64,000 nt of DNA from a virus, in IMG/VR virus record IMGVR_UViG_3300029319_000003, positions 1 through 64,000 of that record; one strand, 5' to 3'. The notes beneath the pieces are model-generated. The model made no database searches, had not been told where the DNA came from, and worked only from the letters and a program-made list of their open reading frames with translations. Positions 21,649-29,421 of this stretch are shown piece by piece. A program made the position numbers and the translations under genes. The stretch's first letter is position 1; each line of letters starts with the position of its first letter.

Positions 21649-22086
21649 CTATACTCTCACCCCTTCTCCCCAAAAGTGGCGATTTTTCTTTCGGTCAGTT
21701 ACTATCATCGCCTGAATGTAGGTTCTCTCCTCTTCACCGGGGAAAGTTTTTTTCATCAAGCGCCACTGCACGGGCATCGCATCAAGATTTCCATACAACG
21801 GGCGAGGTGTCCGTCGAGCATACTTCTTCCGGCGGGGAGGCTTGTTCAAAAACTCTATACAGCCGGCAACAATTTGCTCTTCAGTATAGCCCTCTGATAA
21901 GTACTTATCCAAGTCGGTTTCGATGTAAACACCAACAACCCACTTGGTTTTGCCCATACCCTCGACATTCCACATGCTGCCGTGATAGCGACCAGACTTC
22001 TTTTTATCTGGATTCCAATTTGGCAACAACTCACCCCACTCTCGGGTTGGATGCAGTTGGCAAGTAATATCGCTACGCTCATCCAT
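21649..22086 (-). CDS. Protein of unknown function
   Basis: 145 residues: MDERSDITCQLHPTREWGEL, WVVGVYIETDLDKYLSEGYT, KPPRRKKYARRTPRPLYGNL, RTYIQAMIVTDRKKNRHFWG. A basic alpha-beta protein. Overlaps the glutaredoxin gene by eight bases. I do not recognise the family. Confidence 0.7.
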   Translation of the reverse strand: MDERSDITCQLHPTREWGELLPNWNPDKKKSGRYHGSMWNVEGMGKTKWVVGVYIETDLDKYLSEGYTEEQIVAGCIEFLNKPPRRKKYARRTPRPLYGNLDAMPVQWRLMKKTFPGEEERTYIQAMIVTDRKKNRHFWGEGVRV

Positions 22087-22351
22087 CGGCTTCGCCTCTC
22101 AAATACTCAACCAAGTCAGTAAACCCGCCGACAAATCTTTCATGGATATAGCCGGCTTCATCGACCTGCACATGATTGATAATCGGAACAGTCTTCCAAT
22201 TGTAATTCTTCTTTGCTTCGTTCAACTGCTGTGAGTTTCTATCAAAGGTTTCGGATTCAATATCTCGACCTCGCTCCTTCAGCAGTCTCACAGCGTTATC
22301 ACAATACGGGCAGTTAGGTCGCCCAATGACATGAAAATATTCCCGCTTCAT
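22079..22351 (-). CDS. Glutaredoxin
   Basis: 90 residues: FHVIGRPNCPYCDNAVRLLK has the CPYC active site after the first strand, KTVPIINH the cis-Pro loop, and FVGGFTDLVEYL the glutathione-binding GG motif. Full-length single-domain glutaredoxin. It probably supplies electrons to the phage ribonucleotide reductase (42902-45319), as phage glutaredoxins do. Confidence 0.92.
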   Translation of the reverse strand: MKREYFHVIGRPNCPYCDNAVRLLKERGRDIESETFDRNSQQLNEAKKNYNWKTVPIINHVQVDEAGYIHERFVGGFTDLVEYLRGEADG

Positions 22352-22352
22352 C

Positions 22353-22673
22353 TTATCCCCTCAATAAAGTTTTAGCACTACGCTCTGTCGCCTCAAATAG
22401 TTTTTGTTCAATGAGCGATGTGTTTCCAACAACAACCAAGTCAATGCCTGCCTGACCTCGGTTCATATGCACTCGCGTAAACTGCTGGCGCTTGTCTAGA
22501 TCACTCGGAAGATAGCCTTCAGTCAACATTCGATCCATTCTAGGCTCGGCTCGCAAGCAAACAACGTGATCCGGGTTAACCAAGATCTCTCTCAAAGTGT
22601 ATTTCTTTTCGCGTACTGATGTTCCAACGCGGGCGGTTGAATCCTCTACCACCTCAGTAAGTCTGACTAACAT
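22353..22673 (-). CDS. Small phage protein, unknown function
   Basis: 106 residues from the ATG at 22673, which follows AGGAGGTGATA. MLVRLTEVVEDSTARVGTSV, YTLREILVNPDHVVCLRAEP, FTRVHMNRGQAGIDLVVVGN. Mostly beta strands with a final helix. I recall similar proteins in other phages but no function. Confidence 0.72.
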   Translation of the reverse strand: MLVRLTEVVEDSTARVGTSVREKKYTLREILVNPDHVVCLRAEPRMDRMLTEGYLPSDLDKRQQFTRVHMNRGQAGIDLVVVGNTSLIEQKLFEATERSAKTLLRG

Positions 22674-22887
22674 TATCACCTCCTGTATGATAAACTCCTG
22701 TGCTTTTGACATGCCAGTGTTGCCCAGCATGTAGCACTTTATAATAACCATCTGTCGAATCAAGGACAAGTAGATTCTTTGGCTTTTTTAAATCAACAAA
22801 TTTAACCGGCGTCCCTTGTTCATCCAGTTTATACAATCGCGACTGGCTGGGTACATAAACCATGTCGCCTTTTTTAAAGATTTTCAT
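22654..22887 (-). CDS. Small KOW/SH3-like protein
   Basis: 77 residues from the ATG at 22887. MKIFKKGDMVYVPSQSRLYK, GTPVKFVDLKKPKNLLVLDS, KVLHAGQHWHVKSTGVY. A KGDMV start like the VGDLV family, then short strands. It overlaps both neighbours by 14-20 bases. Confidence 0.7.
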   Translation of the reverse strand: MKIFKKGDMVYVPSQSRLYKLDEQGTPVKFVDLKKPKNLLVLDSTDGYYKVLHAGQHWHVKSTGVYHTGGDNVSQTY

Positions 22888-23257
22888 CTGGAGCCTCTTC
22901 GGTGCCAGCAGCCAATTGTTGCTGAAGCGCGTCCAGTTTGCTAACAGTTTCATTTAGCGCGTCATAGTTTGGCTGTGCATAGGCTTGCGGCTGTGGTGCC
23001 GCCTCGGCTTGCAGCAATTGCACATAACCCTCCAGAATACCATGTGCATCCGCAAGCGTCTCGTCTGCTGCTTTAAGTTTTTGGCGCACACTATCAATCT
23101 GGACGAGCGTTACCTGCTCCTCATTTCGACCTACACATCTTGCCTCTGCAAGAGTGTCTAGGGCGTCTTGCAAAACATCTTCTGCCGCGCTGATAACCTC
23201 GGAAACTTTCTCCGGTACGTCTTTTATATCAATTGTATAACTTACTTTTACTCTCAT
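22874..23257 (-). CDS. Coiled-coil protein, unknown function
   Basis: 127 residues: MRVKVSYTIDIKDVPEKVSE, a beta strand followed by helices (VISAAEDVLQDALDTLAEAR, VRQKLKAADETLADAHGILE), a Gln/Pro/Ala linker and a closing helix. The VSYTIDIKDVP start recurs in phage proteins. Function unknown. The 71-base gap downstream has no clear signal. Confidence 0.72.
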   Translation of the reverse strand: MRVKVSYTIDIKDVPEKVSEVISAAEDVLQDALDTLAEARCVGRNEEQVTLVQIDSVRQKLKAADETLADAHGILEGYVQLLQAEAAPQPQAYAQPNYDALNETVSKLDALQQQLAAGTEEAPDENL

Positions 23258-23328
23258 TGTCCCATCCTAGATGTGCAGATGCGGGTACACACCCCAGCGG
23301 GTGCATACCTCATGATTAATTAATTTCC

Positions 23329-24108
23329 CTACTTAGCCTTTGGAGCCCTCTTTAGGTGCCTTTCTTCAACCGTAATTGGGACCGGGCTTCCGACGGGCAA
23401 GATCAAATACTTCTTGCCGCCACGGGCAGCGGAAGTAACTGGCTCATGACCAACCTTCATAACGAAACCTCGCACGTTACGCAGTGCGTAAGGAGCAGAT
23501 GCCCGACCCATGACTTGCTGCCCAGTGGCGAACTTTGGATCAGACTTTGTTTCTGCCAACACCTTGAGCGCATACTTGTTAGTAGTCATCGAGCGATACT
23601 GCTTTTCAGTTGGAACAAAGGCAGGGTCGTTGATGACACGCTCGGCAAGGTCACGGTAGTATGGAGGGTTAGCCAGATAGTACGCGGCAATAATCCGCAT
23701 ATCTTCACGCTCCGCATCACCGTATGTAGACTCAAAAGCCTCACGACGAGCGATAGCAACGTCAGAAGTGCGCTCTTCAATCTTACCAAGAATCTCCATC
23801 TGACGAGGAGACAGAGCCCCCTGCTGCTGGTTACGCACCTGCACGGACTCAAGAAACCCGTGATCCCAAGTATTGGGCTGAACCCGATCAAGGCAGACCG
23901 CAATGCGAGTAGCCAACGCAGTGTCGGTGTTATCCGGCGCGTCAGCAGCATAGCGAACTTCAAGTTTGAGCAACCAGTTTTTACGACCGGCAGTCAGGCG
24001 ACCAGTCCGATCATAATAGGCTTTCAGGGACTCAGCAAAATTCTTATCAGTAGAACGCTGCAAGCGTTCATTGGAAACAAGAGCCTCAAGTCGTTGACGA
24101 AGATTCAT
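23329..24108 (-). CDS. Large-phage protein with possible SH3-like C-terminus
   Basis: 259 residues: MNLRQRLEALVSNERLQRST, ALATRIAVCLDRVQPNTWDH, a helical middle, and a strand-rich end (GFVMKVGHEP, GGKKYLILPVGSPVPITVEE). The last 70 residues resemble a KOW/SH3-like barrel. It has its own consensus promoter at 24137-24165, and lies next to the structured RNA locus. Conserved in type with proteins of large marine phages; function unknown. Confidence 0.75.
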   Translation of the reverse strand: MNLRQRLEALVSNERLQRSTDKNFAESLKAYYDRTGRLTAGRKNWLLKLEVRYAADAPDNTDTALATRIAVCLDRVQPNTWDHGFLESVQVRNQQQGALSPRQMEILGKIEERTSDVAIARREAFESTYGDAEREDMRIIAAYYLANPPYYRDLAERVINDPAFVPTEKQYRSMTTNKYALKVLAETKSDPKFATGQQVMGRASAPYALRNVRGFVMKVGHEPVTSAARGGKKYLILPVGSPVPITVEERHLKRAPKAK

Positions 24109-24136
24109 GATAGGAAACCTCTCTCCTTACAATAAT

Positions 24137-24165
24137 AATATAGCACTCTAGGCACTATCTGTCAA
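24137..24165 (-). promoter_or_regulatory. Sigma70-like promoter
   Basis: TTGACA (24160-24165), 17 bp, TATATT (24137-24142), upstream of gene 23329-24108 and immediately past the T8 run that ends the RNA locus. Confidence 0.85.
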
Positions 24166-24186
24166 GCATTATTTTAAACTTTTTTG

Positions 24187-24585
24187 AAAAAAAAGGGAGA
24201 GATAAGAGTCCGTTGACGAGATGCGAAACATAAGGTTGGTGCATATGCCTCTCAGGACTGAAGACGTTTTGCGTCCACCAATTCGACGCTCACTCCAGTA
24301 TCTTTGTCACTGCCGCTGCCGACCCCTATCGACTCCATAGCCGCTAAACTATGGCTCCCTGTTAAAAGGTGTATTGAGGGTTCCCATCTTCCCTCAACTG
24401 ACTGTAGCCTGCCCTGAGTATCACACTCACGCTTACGCAACCACGGAATGGCTTACTGCTCGTAAGACTTACCCACCATTCACTCTGGTCTACAGCCCCC
24501 ACGGGCTTTTCAAAGAACAAGGTGATGGGTGTCACTGGGACCACACGCGAATGAAGCCGACACCGACTGTCACCGCCCCCATCAC
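24187..24585 (-). ncRNA. Putative structured non-coding RNA, about 400 nt
   Basis: The only stretch over 300 bases without a convincing gene. It starts about seven bases after a -10 (24592-24597) and ends at T8 (24187-24194, read on the minus strand). Helices visible by eye: 24570-24574/24521-24525 enclosing 24559-24564/24528-24533; 24476-24481/24446-24451 enclosing 24462-24466/24452-24456; 24391-24397/24374-24380; 24349-24354/24335-24340; 24285-24289/24271-24275; and a self-complementary GCATATGC at 24241-24248. Short frames inside are not supported by a Shine-Dalgarno sequence. It lacks the tmRNA end signature, the RNase P core and a tRNA T-arm, so the class is unknown. Confidence 0.6.
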
Positions 24586-24591
24586 TCTTAT

Positions 24592-24620
24592 AATATATCA
24601 GACGGCTATGACAATTGCAA
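24592..24620 (-). promoter_or_regulatory. Promoter of the structured RNA locus
   Basis: TTGCAA (24615-24620), 17 bp, TATATT (24592-24597). Same spacing and -10 as the other promoters of this window, placed right before the non-coding locus. Confidence 0.65.
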
Positions 24621-24642
24621 GTACTTTCTTGTCAAGAAAATG

Positions 24643-25107
24643 TCAAGAAGCCACGGTCATCATTTCGAACATTGCTTTGACTATCATCGCCGTCAAGCCA
24701 GATCCAAAAAGCCACATAATTTTATTTAATATTGCCACACGCTCTTTGAGAAGAGTTATTTCTTTCTTTTGTTGTTCATCGCTTTGTAGCAACTCCTTCA
24801 TTGCTTCCATGCGAAACAGCATTTGCTGGTGTTCTTTGAATGCAGGCTCAACAACATCCTGAAGATAACGATTGCGCTCGGCGTTTGCCGCTTCCAATTG
24901 CATTACACGGTGTGCAACACCCAGCCGCTCGCCGTCACCAAGGACAATCTTTTTAATGTCGGACACGTCACCGTGCATGGCTTCAACCGTTGTGACCAAC
25001 CTATCAAAGCCCCCATTAAGAGACGGCGCGTGCTCTATCCTGCGAAAAAGCCGATCCAACTGAGAACTTAAATTCTCTAAATCCTTTCTAATATCATCCT
25101 GCGACAT
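24643..25107 (-). CDS. Coiled-coil protein with C-terminal membrane segment (XhlA-like)
   Basis: 154 residues: MSQDDIRKDLENLSSQLDRL, RLVTTVEAMHGDVSDIKKIV, a coiled coil to about 130 (EQQKKEITLLKERVAILNKI), then a hydrophobic end MWLFGSGLTAMIVKAMFEMM. The order long coiled coil plus C-terminal membrane helix resembles haemolysin XhlA-type or accessory lysis proteins. Its Shine-Dalgarno GGGGGTGG lies within the hairpin at 25114-25153. Confidence 0.68.
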   Translation of the reverse strand: MSQDDIRKDLENLSSQLDRLFRRIEHAPSLNGGFDRLVTTVEAMHGDVSDIKKIVLGDGERLGVAHRVMQLEAANAERNRYLQDVVEPAFKEHQQMLFRMEAMKELLQSDEQQKKEITLLKERVAILNKIMWLFGSGLTAMIVKAMFEMMTVAS

Positions 25108-25113
25108 AACAAA

Positions 25114-25153
25114 ACCACCCCCGTGCTGTGTTTTTAATTAGTTCGGGGGTGGT
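25114..25153 (-). terminator. Strong hairpin after groEL (terminator or ribosome-site-masking stem)
   Basis: ACCACCCCCG (minus strand from 25153) pairs with CGGGGGTGGT (to 25114) over 10 bp with a 20-nt A/C-rich loop. After the stem comes TTTGTTATG. It could terminate transcription behind groEL, but the T-run is short, and the 3' arm holds the only Shine-Dalgarno sequence of gene 24643-25107, so translational control is as likely. The outer CATAAC/GTTATG can extend the pairing over the ATG. Confidence 0.55.
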
Positions 25154-25165
25154 GTTATGGCAAAA

Positions 25166-26737
25166 CTACCCAATTTCTACAATAGCGTGCCCACTGGTCA
25201 TAAGCGTTGCGGCAGCAGATGCAGCATTTTGTAATGCTGTTCGCGTTACCTTCGCTGGATCGATAATACCCTCGGAGTACATGTCAACCAAAGTATCGTT
25301 TGTAAAGTCATAACCCACGGATCCATCTGCCGACTGCACTTGATTCACCACCAAATCTGCGGATCGGTCTGCGTTTCTTGCCATCTGACGAACCGGCTCA
25401 CTTGCTGCTGCTAAGATAATTTCAACACCAAGCCGCTGGTCTGCGTTCTCGACTTCAACCTCCAGACCTTCTGATGCTCGGATGAGTGCCACGCCACCAC
25501 CGGGCACCACCCCTTCAGTCTGCGCTGATTTGACAGCCTCCAAGGCATCTTCAATGCGGTGCTTTCTTTCATTCATGTCAATTGCAGTAGTCCCACCCAC
25601 GCGAATAATTGCCACGCCAGATGCCAACTTTGTGATGCGCTCTTGCAGTCGCTCACACTCCATCAAATCATCTGTTTGCTGCAATTGTGTCTTAAGGGTG
25701 TCGATGCGCTTATCAACCTCTTCAAAGTCTCCCTTGCCTCCAACAATCGTTGTCCAGTTTCGCAAGGAATCAATTTTCTTTGCTTCGCCAAGATGGCTCA
25801 ACTTAACATCTCGGAGGCGCAAGCCTGTACCTCGGGTAATAAAGGTGGCACCCGTCGAAAGACTAAGATCATCAAGAATATTCTTTCTCTCCTCGCCGTA
25901 GCGCGGTGCCTTGATCGCAGCCACGCGCATACTACCTCGCATGGTGTTCATGATCAACGCTGCGAGCGCTTGATTCTTAACCTCTTCTGCAACAATTACC
26001 AGTGGTCGGTTTTCGCGTGCAACCTGCTCCAAGATCGGAAGCAGATCATCCAAGTTGTCAATCGCATAGTCTGTAATCAAAAACAGAGCATCATTGTATA
26101 CAAGTGCGCCTCGCCGTTCATCAGTAATAAACTCAGTAGAGATATACCCTGAATCAAACTGAAACCCCTCAACGACCTCAAGTGTTGTGTCGATGGAGCG
26201 CCCTTCTTCAATAGAAATCGCACCGTCCTTTCCAACTGAGTCAATAGCCTTTGCGATAATCTTTCCGATCATCGAGTCGCCATTAGCAGAAATTGTGGCA
26301 ATATTGGCAATCTCTTCAAAACTAGAGATAGGCGTTGCCATGTCAGTGATCTTTTTGGAAAGTTCTGTGACTGCCTTGTAAATGCCTCGGCGCATTTCAA
26401 TTGGCGATGCACCAGCGGCAAGATGCCGTTGGGCGTGGGTCAAGATAGCCCGCGCCAACACTGTCGATGTGGTTGTACCATCACCGGCATTTGAGTTTGT
26501 AACTTGCGCCGCCTGCTTGATCACTTGAGCACCCACGTTTTCAAAGGGATCCTCAAGTTCAACAAAGGTGGCAACAGTTACTCCGTCTTTAGTGATCAGG
26601 GGGCGTTTCTCTTTCTGAGAAAGAATAACATTTCTTCCTCGCGGTCCATACGTCGCTGCCACATAATCAGCGAGTGTATTTACGCCCTGCAAAATCTTTT
26701 CGTTAAGTTCGTTTCCGTGTTTATAGACAGTCTTCAC
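25166..26737 (-). CDS. groEL: GroEL chaperonin (phage-encoded)
   Basis: 523 residues, GTG start behind GGAGGAACA. Domains are in the normal order: equatorial (YGPRGRNVILSQKEKRPLIT, KDGVTVA, NAGDGTTTSTVLARAIL with the ATP-phosphate motif), intermediate, apical (FDSGYISTEFITDERRGALV, VEEVKNQALAALI, VKAPRYGEERKNILDD-like with AAIKAPRYGEER), then PGGGVALIRA and the closing equatorial part. The GGM-repeat tail of bacterial GroEL is absent. A partner GroES is at 41643-41927. Probably folds phage capsid or other proteins, as for phage EL-type chaperonins. Confidence 0.96.
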   Translation of the reverse strand: MKTVYKHGNELNEKILQGVNTLADYVAATYGPRGRNVILSQKEKRPLITKDGVTVATFVELEDPFENVGAQVIKQAAQVTNSNAGDGTTTSTVLARAILTHAQRHLAAGASPIEMRRGIYKAVTELSKKITDMATPISSFEEIANIATISANGDSMIGKIIAKAIDSVGKDGAISIEEGRSIDTTLEVVEGFQFDSGYISTEFITDERRGALVYNDALFLITDYAIDNLDDLLPILEQVARENRPLVIVAEEVKNQALAALIMNTMRGSMRVAAIKAPRYGEERKNILDDLSLSTGATFITRGTGLRLRDVKLSHLGEAKKIDSLRNWTTIVGGKGDFEEVDKRIDTLKTQLQQTDDLMECERLQERITKLASGVAIIRVGGTTAIDMNERKHRIEDALEAVKSAQTEGVVPGGGVALIRASEGLEVEVENADQRLGVEIILAAASEPVRQMARNADRSADLVVNQVQSADGSVGYDFTNDTLVDMYSEGIIDPAKVTRTALQNAASAAATLMTSGHAIVEIG

Positions 26738-26751
26738 TGTTCCTCCAATAT

Positions 26752-26904
26752 TTATTCGTCGTCTTCATCGACTGCTTCCGCAGCCTTAAACAGCAAGCCC
26801 GAGACAGCCTCTCTAGCCTTGCCAACCAAACCAAGCATATGCTCGGCTACCATGCCGCCCGCAACTGCGACGGCAATATAAACTACATGCATTAAAACAT
26901 CCAT
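26752..26904 (-). CDS. 50-residue membrane protein
   Basis: MDVLMHVVYIAVAVAGGMVA, EHMLGLVGKAREAVSGLLFK, AAEAVDEDDE. One membrane helix (about 5-22), an amphipathic helix and an acidic end. TAGGAGAAGAG precedes the start. Sits between groEL and gene 26917-28449. Confidence 0.65.
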   Translation of the reverse strand: MDVLMHVVYIAVAVAGGMVAEHMLGLVGKAREAVSGLLFKAAEAVDEDDE

Positions 26905-26916
26905 TTTACTCTTCTC

Positions 26917-28449
26917 CTACTCTTTTGGCTTGATTGAAAGTAACTCAACCAAGTAATCCATTTTCTCAACATAATGTCGAATTGGTCCAAGACCCTCTTT
27001 TTCAACCTTTGGTCGAATCTGAATTAGGGCATTGTCTTTACTTGGGCTAGCGCCCTTGTTCCCATCAAAAATATACAAATAAGGAGTTCCACCTGAGTTG
27101 ACCAGCAACTTTGCAGCAAAGTTAACCTTGTTTGCGATTACATCATCCAGTGTATCATAAAAGTCCAAAACTTTAAAGGTTTTATGAGAAAGATGAACCA
27201 ATTCGACGCCGCCTTCTTCCAAAACTGCTTGGTATCGAATACCTGCTGCGAACCTTTCCAAGAACTCCTTTTCAGCCTCGGCATCATCCCCGCTTAACTG
27301 GGCTTGAATAAGGCTTTCGGCTTCAGCATAAATTTCTTGTGCCGCCATACGAACGGAGGCGCTGCCCTTATTCTTCTGCCCAAGATCCGCGTTGGTGTCC
27401 TTTGAGGTTTTCTGTTCCCAGTTTTGTTTCTGCCTATCAGAGAGTTGAACACCAAATAAAGTGTTAAACATGCCACTTAGACTTTCAAATGTCTTACCGA
27501 TCTGACCCAACTGCTTGGTAGCGCCCGCTTTCAGAGAAATCTTACCAATGCTAATTTCAGCGCCATTGTCTAAAATTCTTACGTCAACCTTTGTACCCTT
27601 CTGATCCGATGTTCCATCTGCAATGACCTGAATCTTATTCTCAACATTGTTGACAAACCATTCAATTGTCTGATCCAGTACTCTGCCTGAATTGGCATAT
27701 TCAACTGAAGATGCAAATAGATCGCTAACGCTTCCACGTTTCTCAGCGCTCATAAGATCTGTAAAGTTATTCTTTGACAAGCCAATTACAAGTGTTACTT
27801 GATCTGTCACGGAGCCATCTGCATTCTTCGATGGACTCATAACAAGTGTTTTTTTAATCGTATTTGCACTAGAACTCTCGTTGTCTTTTGCATTAAGTTG
27901 ATCCAAAAGTGTAACCACTTCTTGCTGAGTCACAGGAGAACCATCCTCGGGCTTTGCAAAGCGTGCTGCCAGTGCTGCTGAAAGAATGCCCTCTGCTACA
28001 TCTCCTCGATTAGCAACAGACGCGCCGGATGCTGATCCTTGGGCTAGCAATATGATAACTTCTGTATCACCAGAACCCACCTTAACTCCAAGCACCATGC
28101 CTTCTTCTTCTCGGGCTGATTCGAACGATAGTTTGCCTTTAAATCGAGCAATGACTTGTTGCCATGCTTCGTCTCTTTGGGCACGGTTTCCAGTGTTGGT
28201 TAGGATAGCCTGTTGTTTTTTAGGCATCCACTTTTTAACTTCGATACCGGGAAAGATTTCTTTAAGGGCGGTCATCACGACTTGAACTAACTGCTGTGGA
28301 TCGCCGGCTGCATCAGAGCCCGCGTCCTGTTGTGGCTCTGGTTGTTCCTGCTCACCATCCATCGCTGTTTCGACCTCTTCCAACAGAGATACACGCGGGT
28401 TGCGCTTGCGACGGTAGTAATCTTCAATGAAAGAATTTAAATCTGACAT
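26917..28449 (-). CDS. Large protein with possible PD-(D/E)xK nuclease-like core
   Basis: 510 residues: an acidic Gln/Pro-rich linker (about 30-55), an alpha-beta domain with DTEVIILLAQGSASGAS, VIGLSKNNF, then GTKVDVRILDNGAEISIGKI and SLKAGATKQLGQIGK, then helices and a beta-rich end (VHLSHKTFKVLDFYDTLDDV, TPYLYIFDG). The KVDVR...ISLK arrangement resembles the D...(E/S)xK strand pair of restriction-like nucleases found in large phages. Nuclease activity is inference. It could process DNA or act as a structural protein. Confidence 0.65.
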   Translation of the reverse strand: MSDLNSFIEDYYRRKRNPRVSLLEEVETAMDGEQEQPEPQQDAGSDAAGDPQQLVQVVMTALKEIFPGIEVKKWMPKKQQAILTNTGNRAQRDEAWQQVIARFKGKLSFESAREEEGMVLGVKVGSGDTEVIILLAQGSASGASVANRGDVAEGILSAALAARFAKPEDGSPVTQQEVVTLLDQLNAKDNESSSANTIKKTLVMSPSKNADGSVTDQVTLVIGLSKNNFTDLMSAEKRGSVSDLFASSVEYANSGRVLDQTIEWFVNNVENKIQVIADGTSDQKGTKVDVRILDNGAEISIGKISLKAGATKQLGQIGKTFESLSGMFNTLFGVQLSDRQKQNWEQKTSKDTNADLGQKNKGSASVRMAAQEIYAEAESLIQAQLSGDDAEAEKEFLERFAAGIRYQAVLEEGGVELVHLSHKTFKVLDFYDTLDDVIANKVNFAAKLLVNSGGTPYLYIFDGNKGASPSKDNALIQIRPKVEKEGLGPIRHYVEKMDYLVELLSIKPKE

Positions 28450-28457
28450 GTGAATAA

Positions 28458-29408
28458 TTAGTCCTTCAGCGAGTCTTTGACTTCTTTTAATATGCCTTCC
28501 AAGTCCAGCCCAGCACAGTCAATTTTATTTTTAGTATAGTGGTAGTGACACACAAAGCCAGAAAAGGTTCCAGCAACCGCCGCCTTTAGTACCGTGTCAT
28601 GCTGCGGTGTTTGCAAGGGAACGCCGACGCCCTGATGAAGCGCTTTCCACAATGCCTTAAGGGCATTGATTTGAGCGGGATAAAACCCAAGATGAGGAGC
28701 CAACGTCTTGCCATGAACTTTGGAATTCGATAGAACTGGGCGTTCACCGAAATCGTTTTTTACATACCAGTTTTGATATTTGGGATAATAAGCATTAGAA
28801 ATTTCAACACCAATGGAATTATGATTCGCCTTGCGCTGACCAGCGTGCCATGCACCATGCTGGGTGTCGAGCGTTTGGTATATTGTCCCATCGTTGTCTA
28901 TTAGAAAATGAACTGAGATTCCGCGCTTATTTAAAACATTGGCACAATCCTCTGATGACAGGCAAACATCCCAATGGTTCACAAAAACTTGTGGCTGGCG
29001 GTCTGGCTTGCCAGAATAATCATAATAATTTCCCTTCTTTGCTTTAAAGCCCCCGCGCTCGTCCCAGAGGACAACTCGACCCCAATCGATAGGAATAAAT
29101 TTTCCATTATGAACGATATGCTTTTGAGAATCACAAGAGGGCGCTTTGCGCCAAAGGTTTTTCCATGTCGGCTGCTGCTCAAACGGCGCAACTGAAGGTT
29201 TATAATCAGAAATATTTGCCTGACGATCTGTCCACAAGCGTCGATAAGTCATCGGTCCCACCAACCCATCGACGGGCACTCCATGCTCCTCTTGCCACTC
29301 CTTAACAATGGCAACAAGTTCTGCACCATGCTCCGAGCAACCAAACCAACTCGGCTCCCAGCCGTACTTTTTGGCGCTTTCAACATTATAACTAATAATC
29401 TCTTGCAC
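28458..29408 (-). CDS. N-acetylmuramoyl-L-alanine amidase, endolysin
   Basis: 316 residues. Residues about 20-60 form a peptidoglycan-binding domain (LVAIVKEWQEEHGVPVDGLV, GPMTYRRLW). The catalytic amidase_2 domain follows: QVFVNHWDVCLSSEDCANVL (first zinc His), HFLIDNDGTIYQTLD, GAWHAGQRKANHNSIGVEIS (catalytic Glu), GFVCHYHYTKNKIDCAGLD (last zinc ligand region, His and Cys/Asp). It cuts the MurNAc-L-Ala bond. Binding domain first and enzyme second is a globular-endolysin layout typical of phages of Gram-negative hosts. No signal peptide, so it needs a holin for export. Confidence 0.92.
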   Translation of the reverse strand: MQEIISYNVESAKKYGWEPSWFGCSEHGAELVAIVKEWQEEHGVPVDGLVGPMTYRRLWTDRQANISDYKPSVAPFEQQPTWKNLWRKAPSCDSQKHIVHNGKFIPIDWGRVVLWDERGGFKAKKGNYYDYSGKPDRQPQVFVNHWDVCLSSEDCANVLNKRGISVHFLIDNDGTIYQTLDTQHGAWHAGQRKANHNSIGVEISNAYYPKYQNWYVKNDFGERPVLSNSKVHGKTLAPHLGFYPAQINALKALWKALHQGVGVPLQTPQHDTVLKAAVAGTFSGFVCHYHYTKNKIDCAGLDLEGILKEVKDSLKD

Positions 29409-29421
29409 GACAAGTTCTCCT

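Noticed and set aside
24240-24585. tRNA, tmRNA, RNase P or a known riboswitch in the non-coding region
   Set aside because: No T-arm, no CCA-end, no alanine-tag coding part, no GAGGAAAGTC core. The helices do not form a cloverleaf.
24252-24862. Short ORFs on both strands inside the RNA locus
   Set aside because: No ribosome sites, low-complexity or odd composition, and overlap with clear inverted repeats that explain the sequence better.
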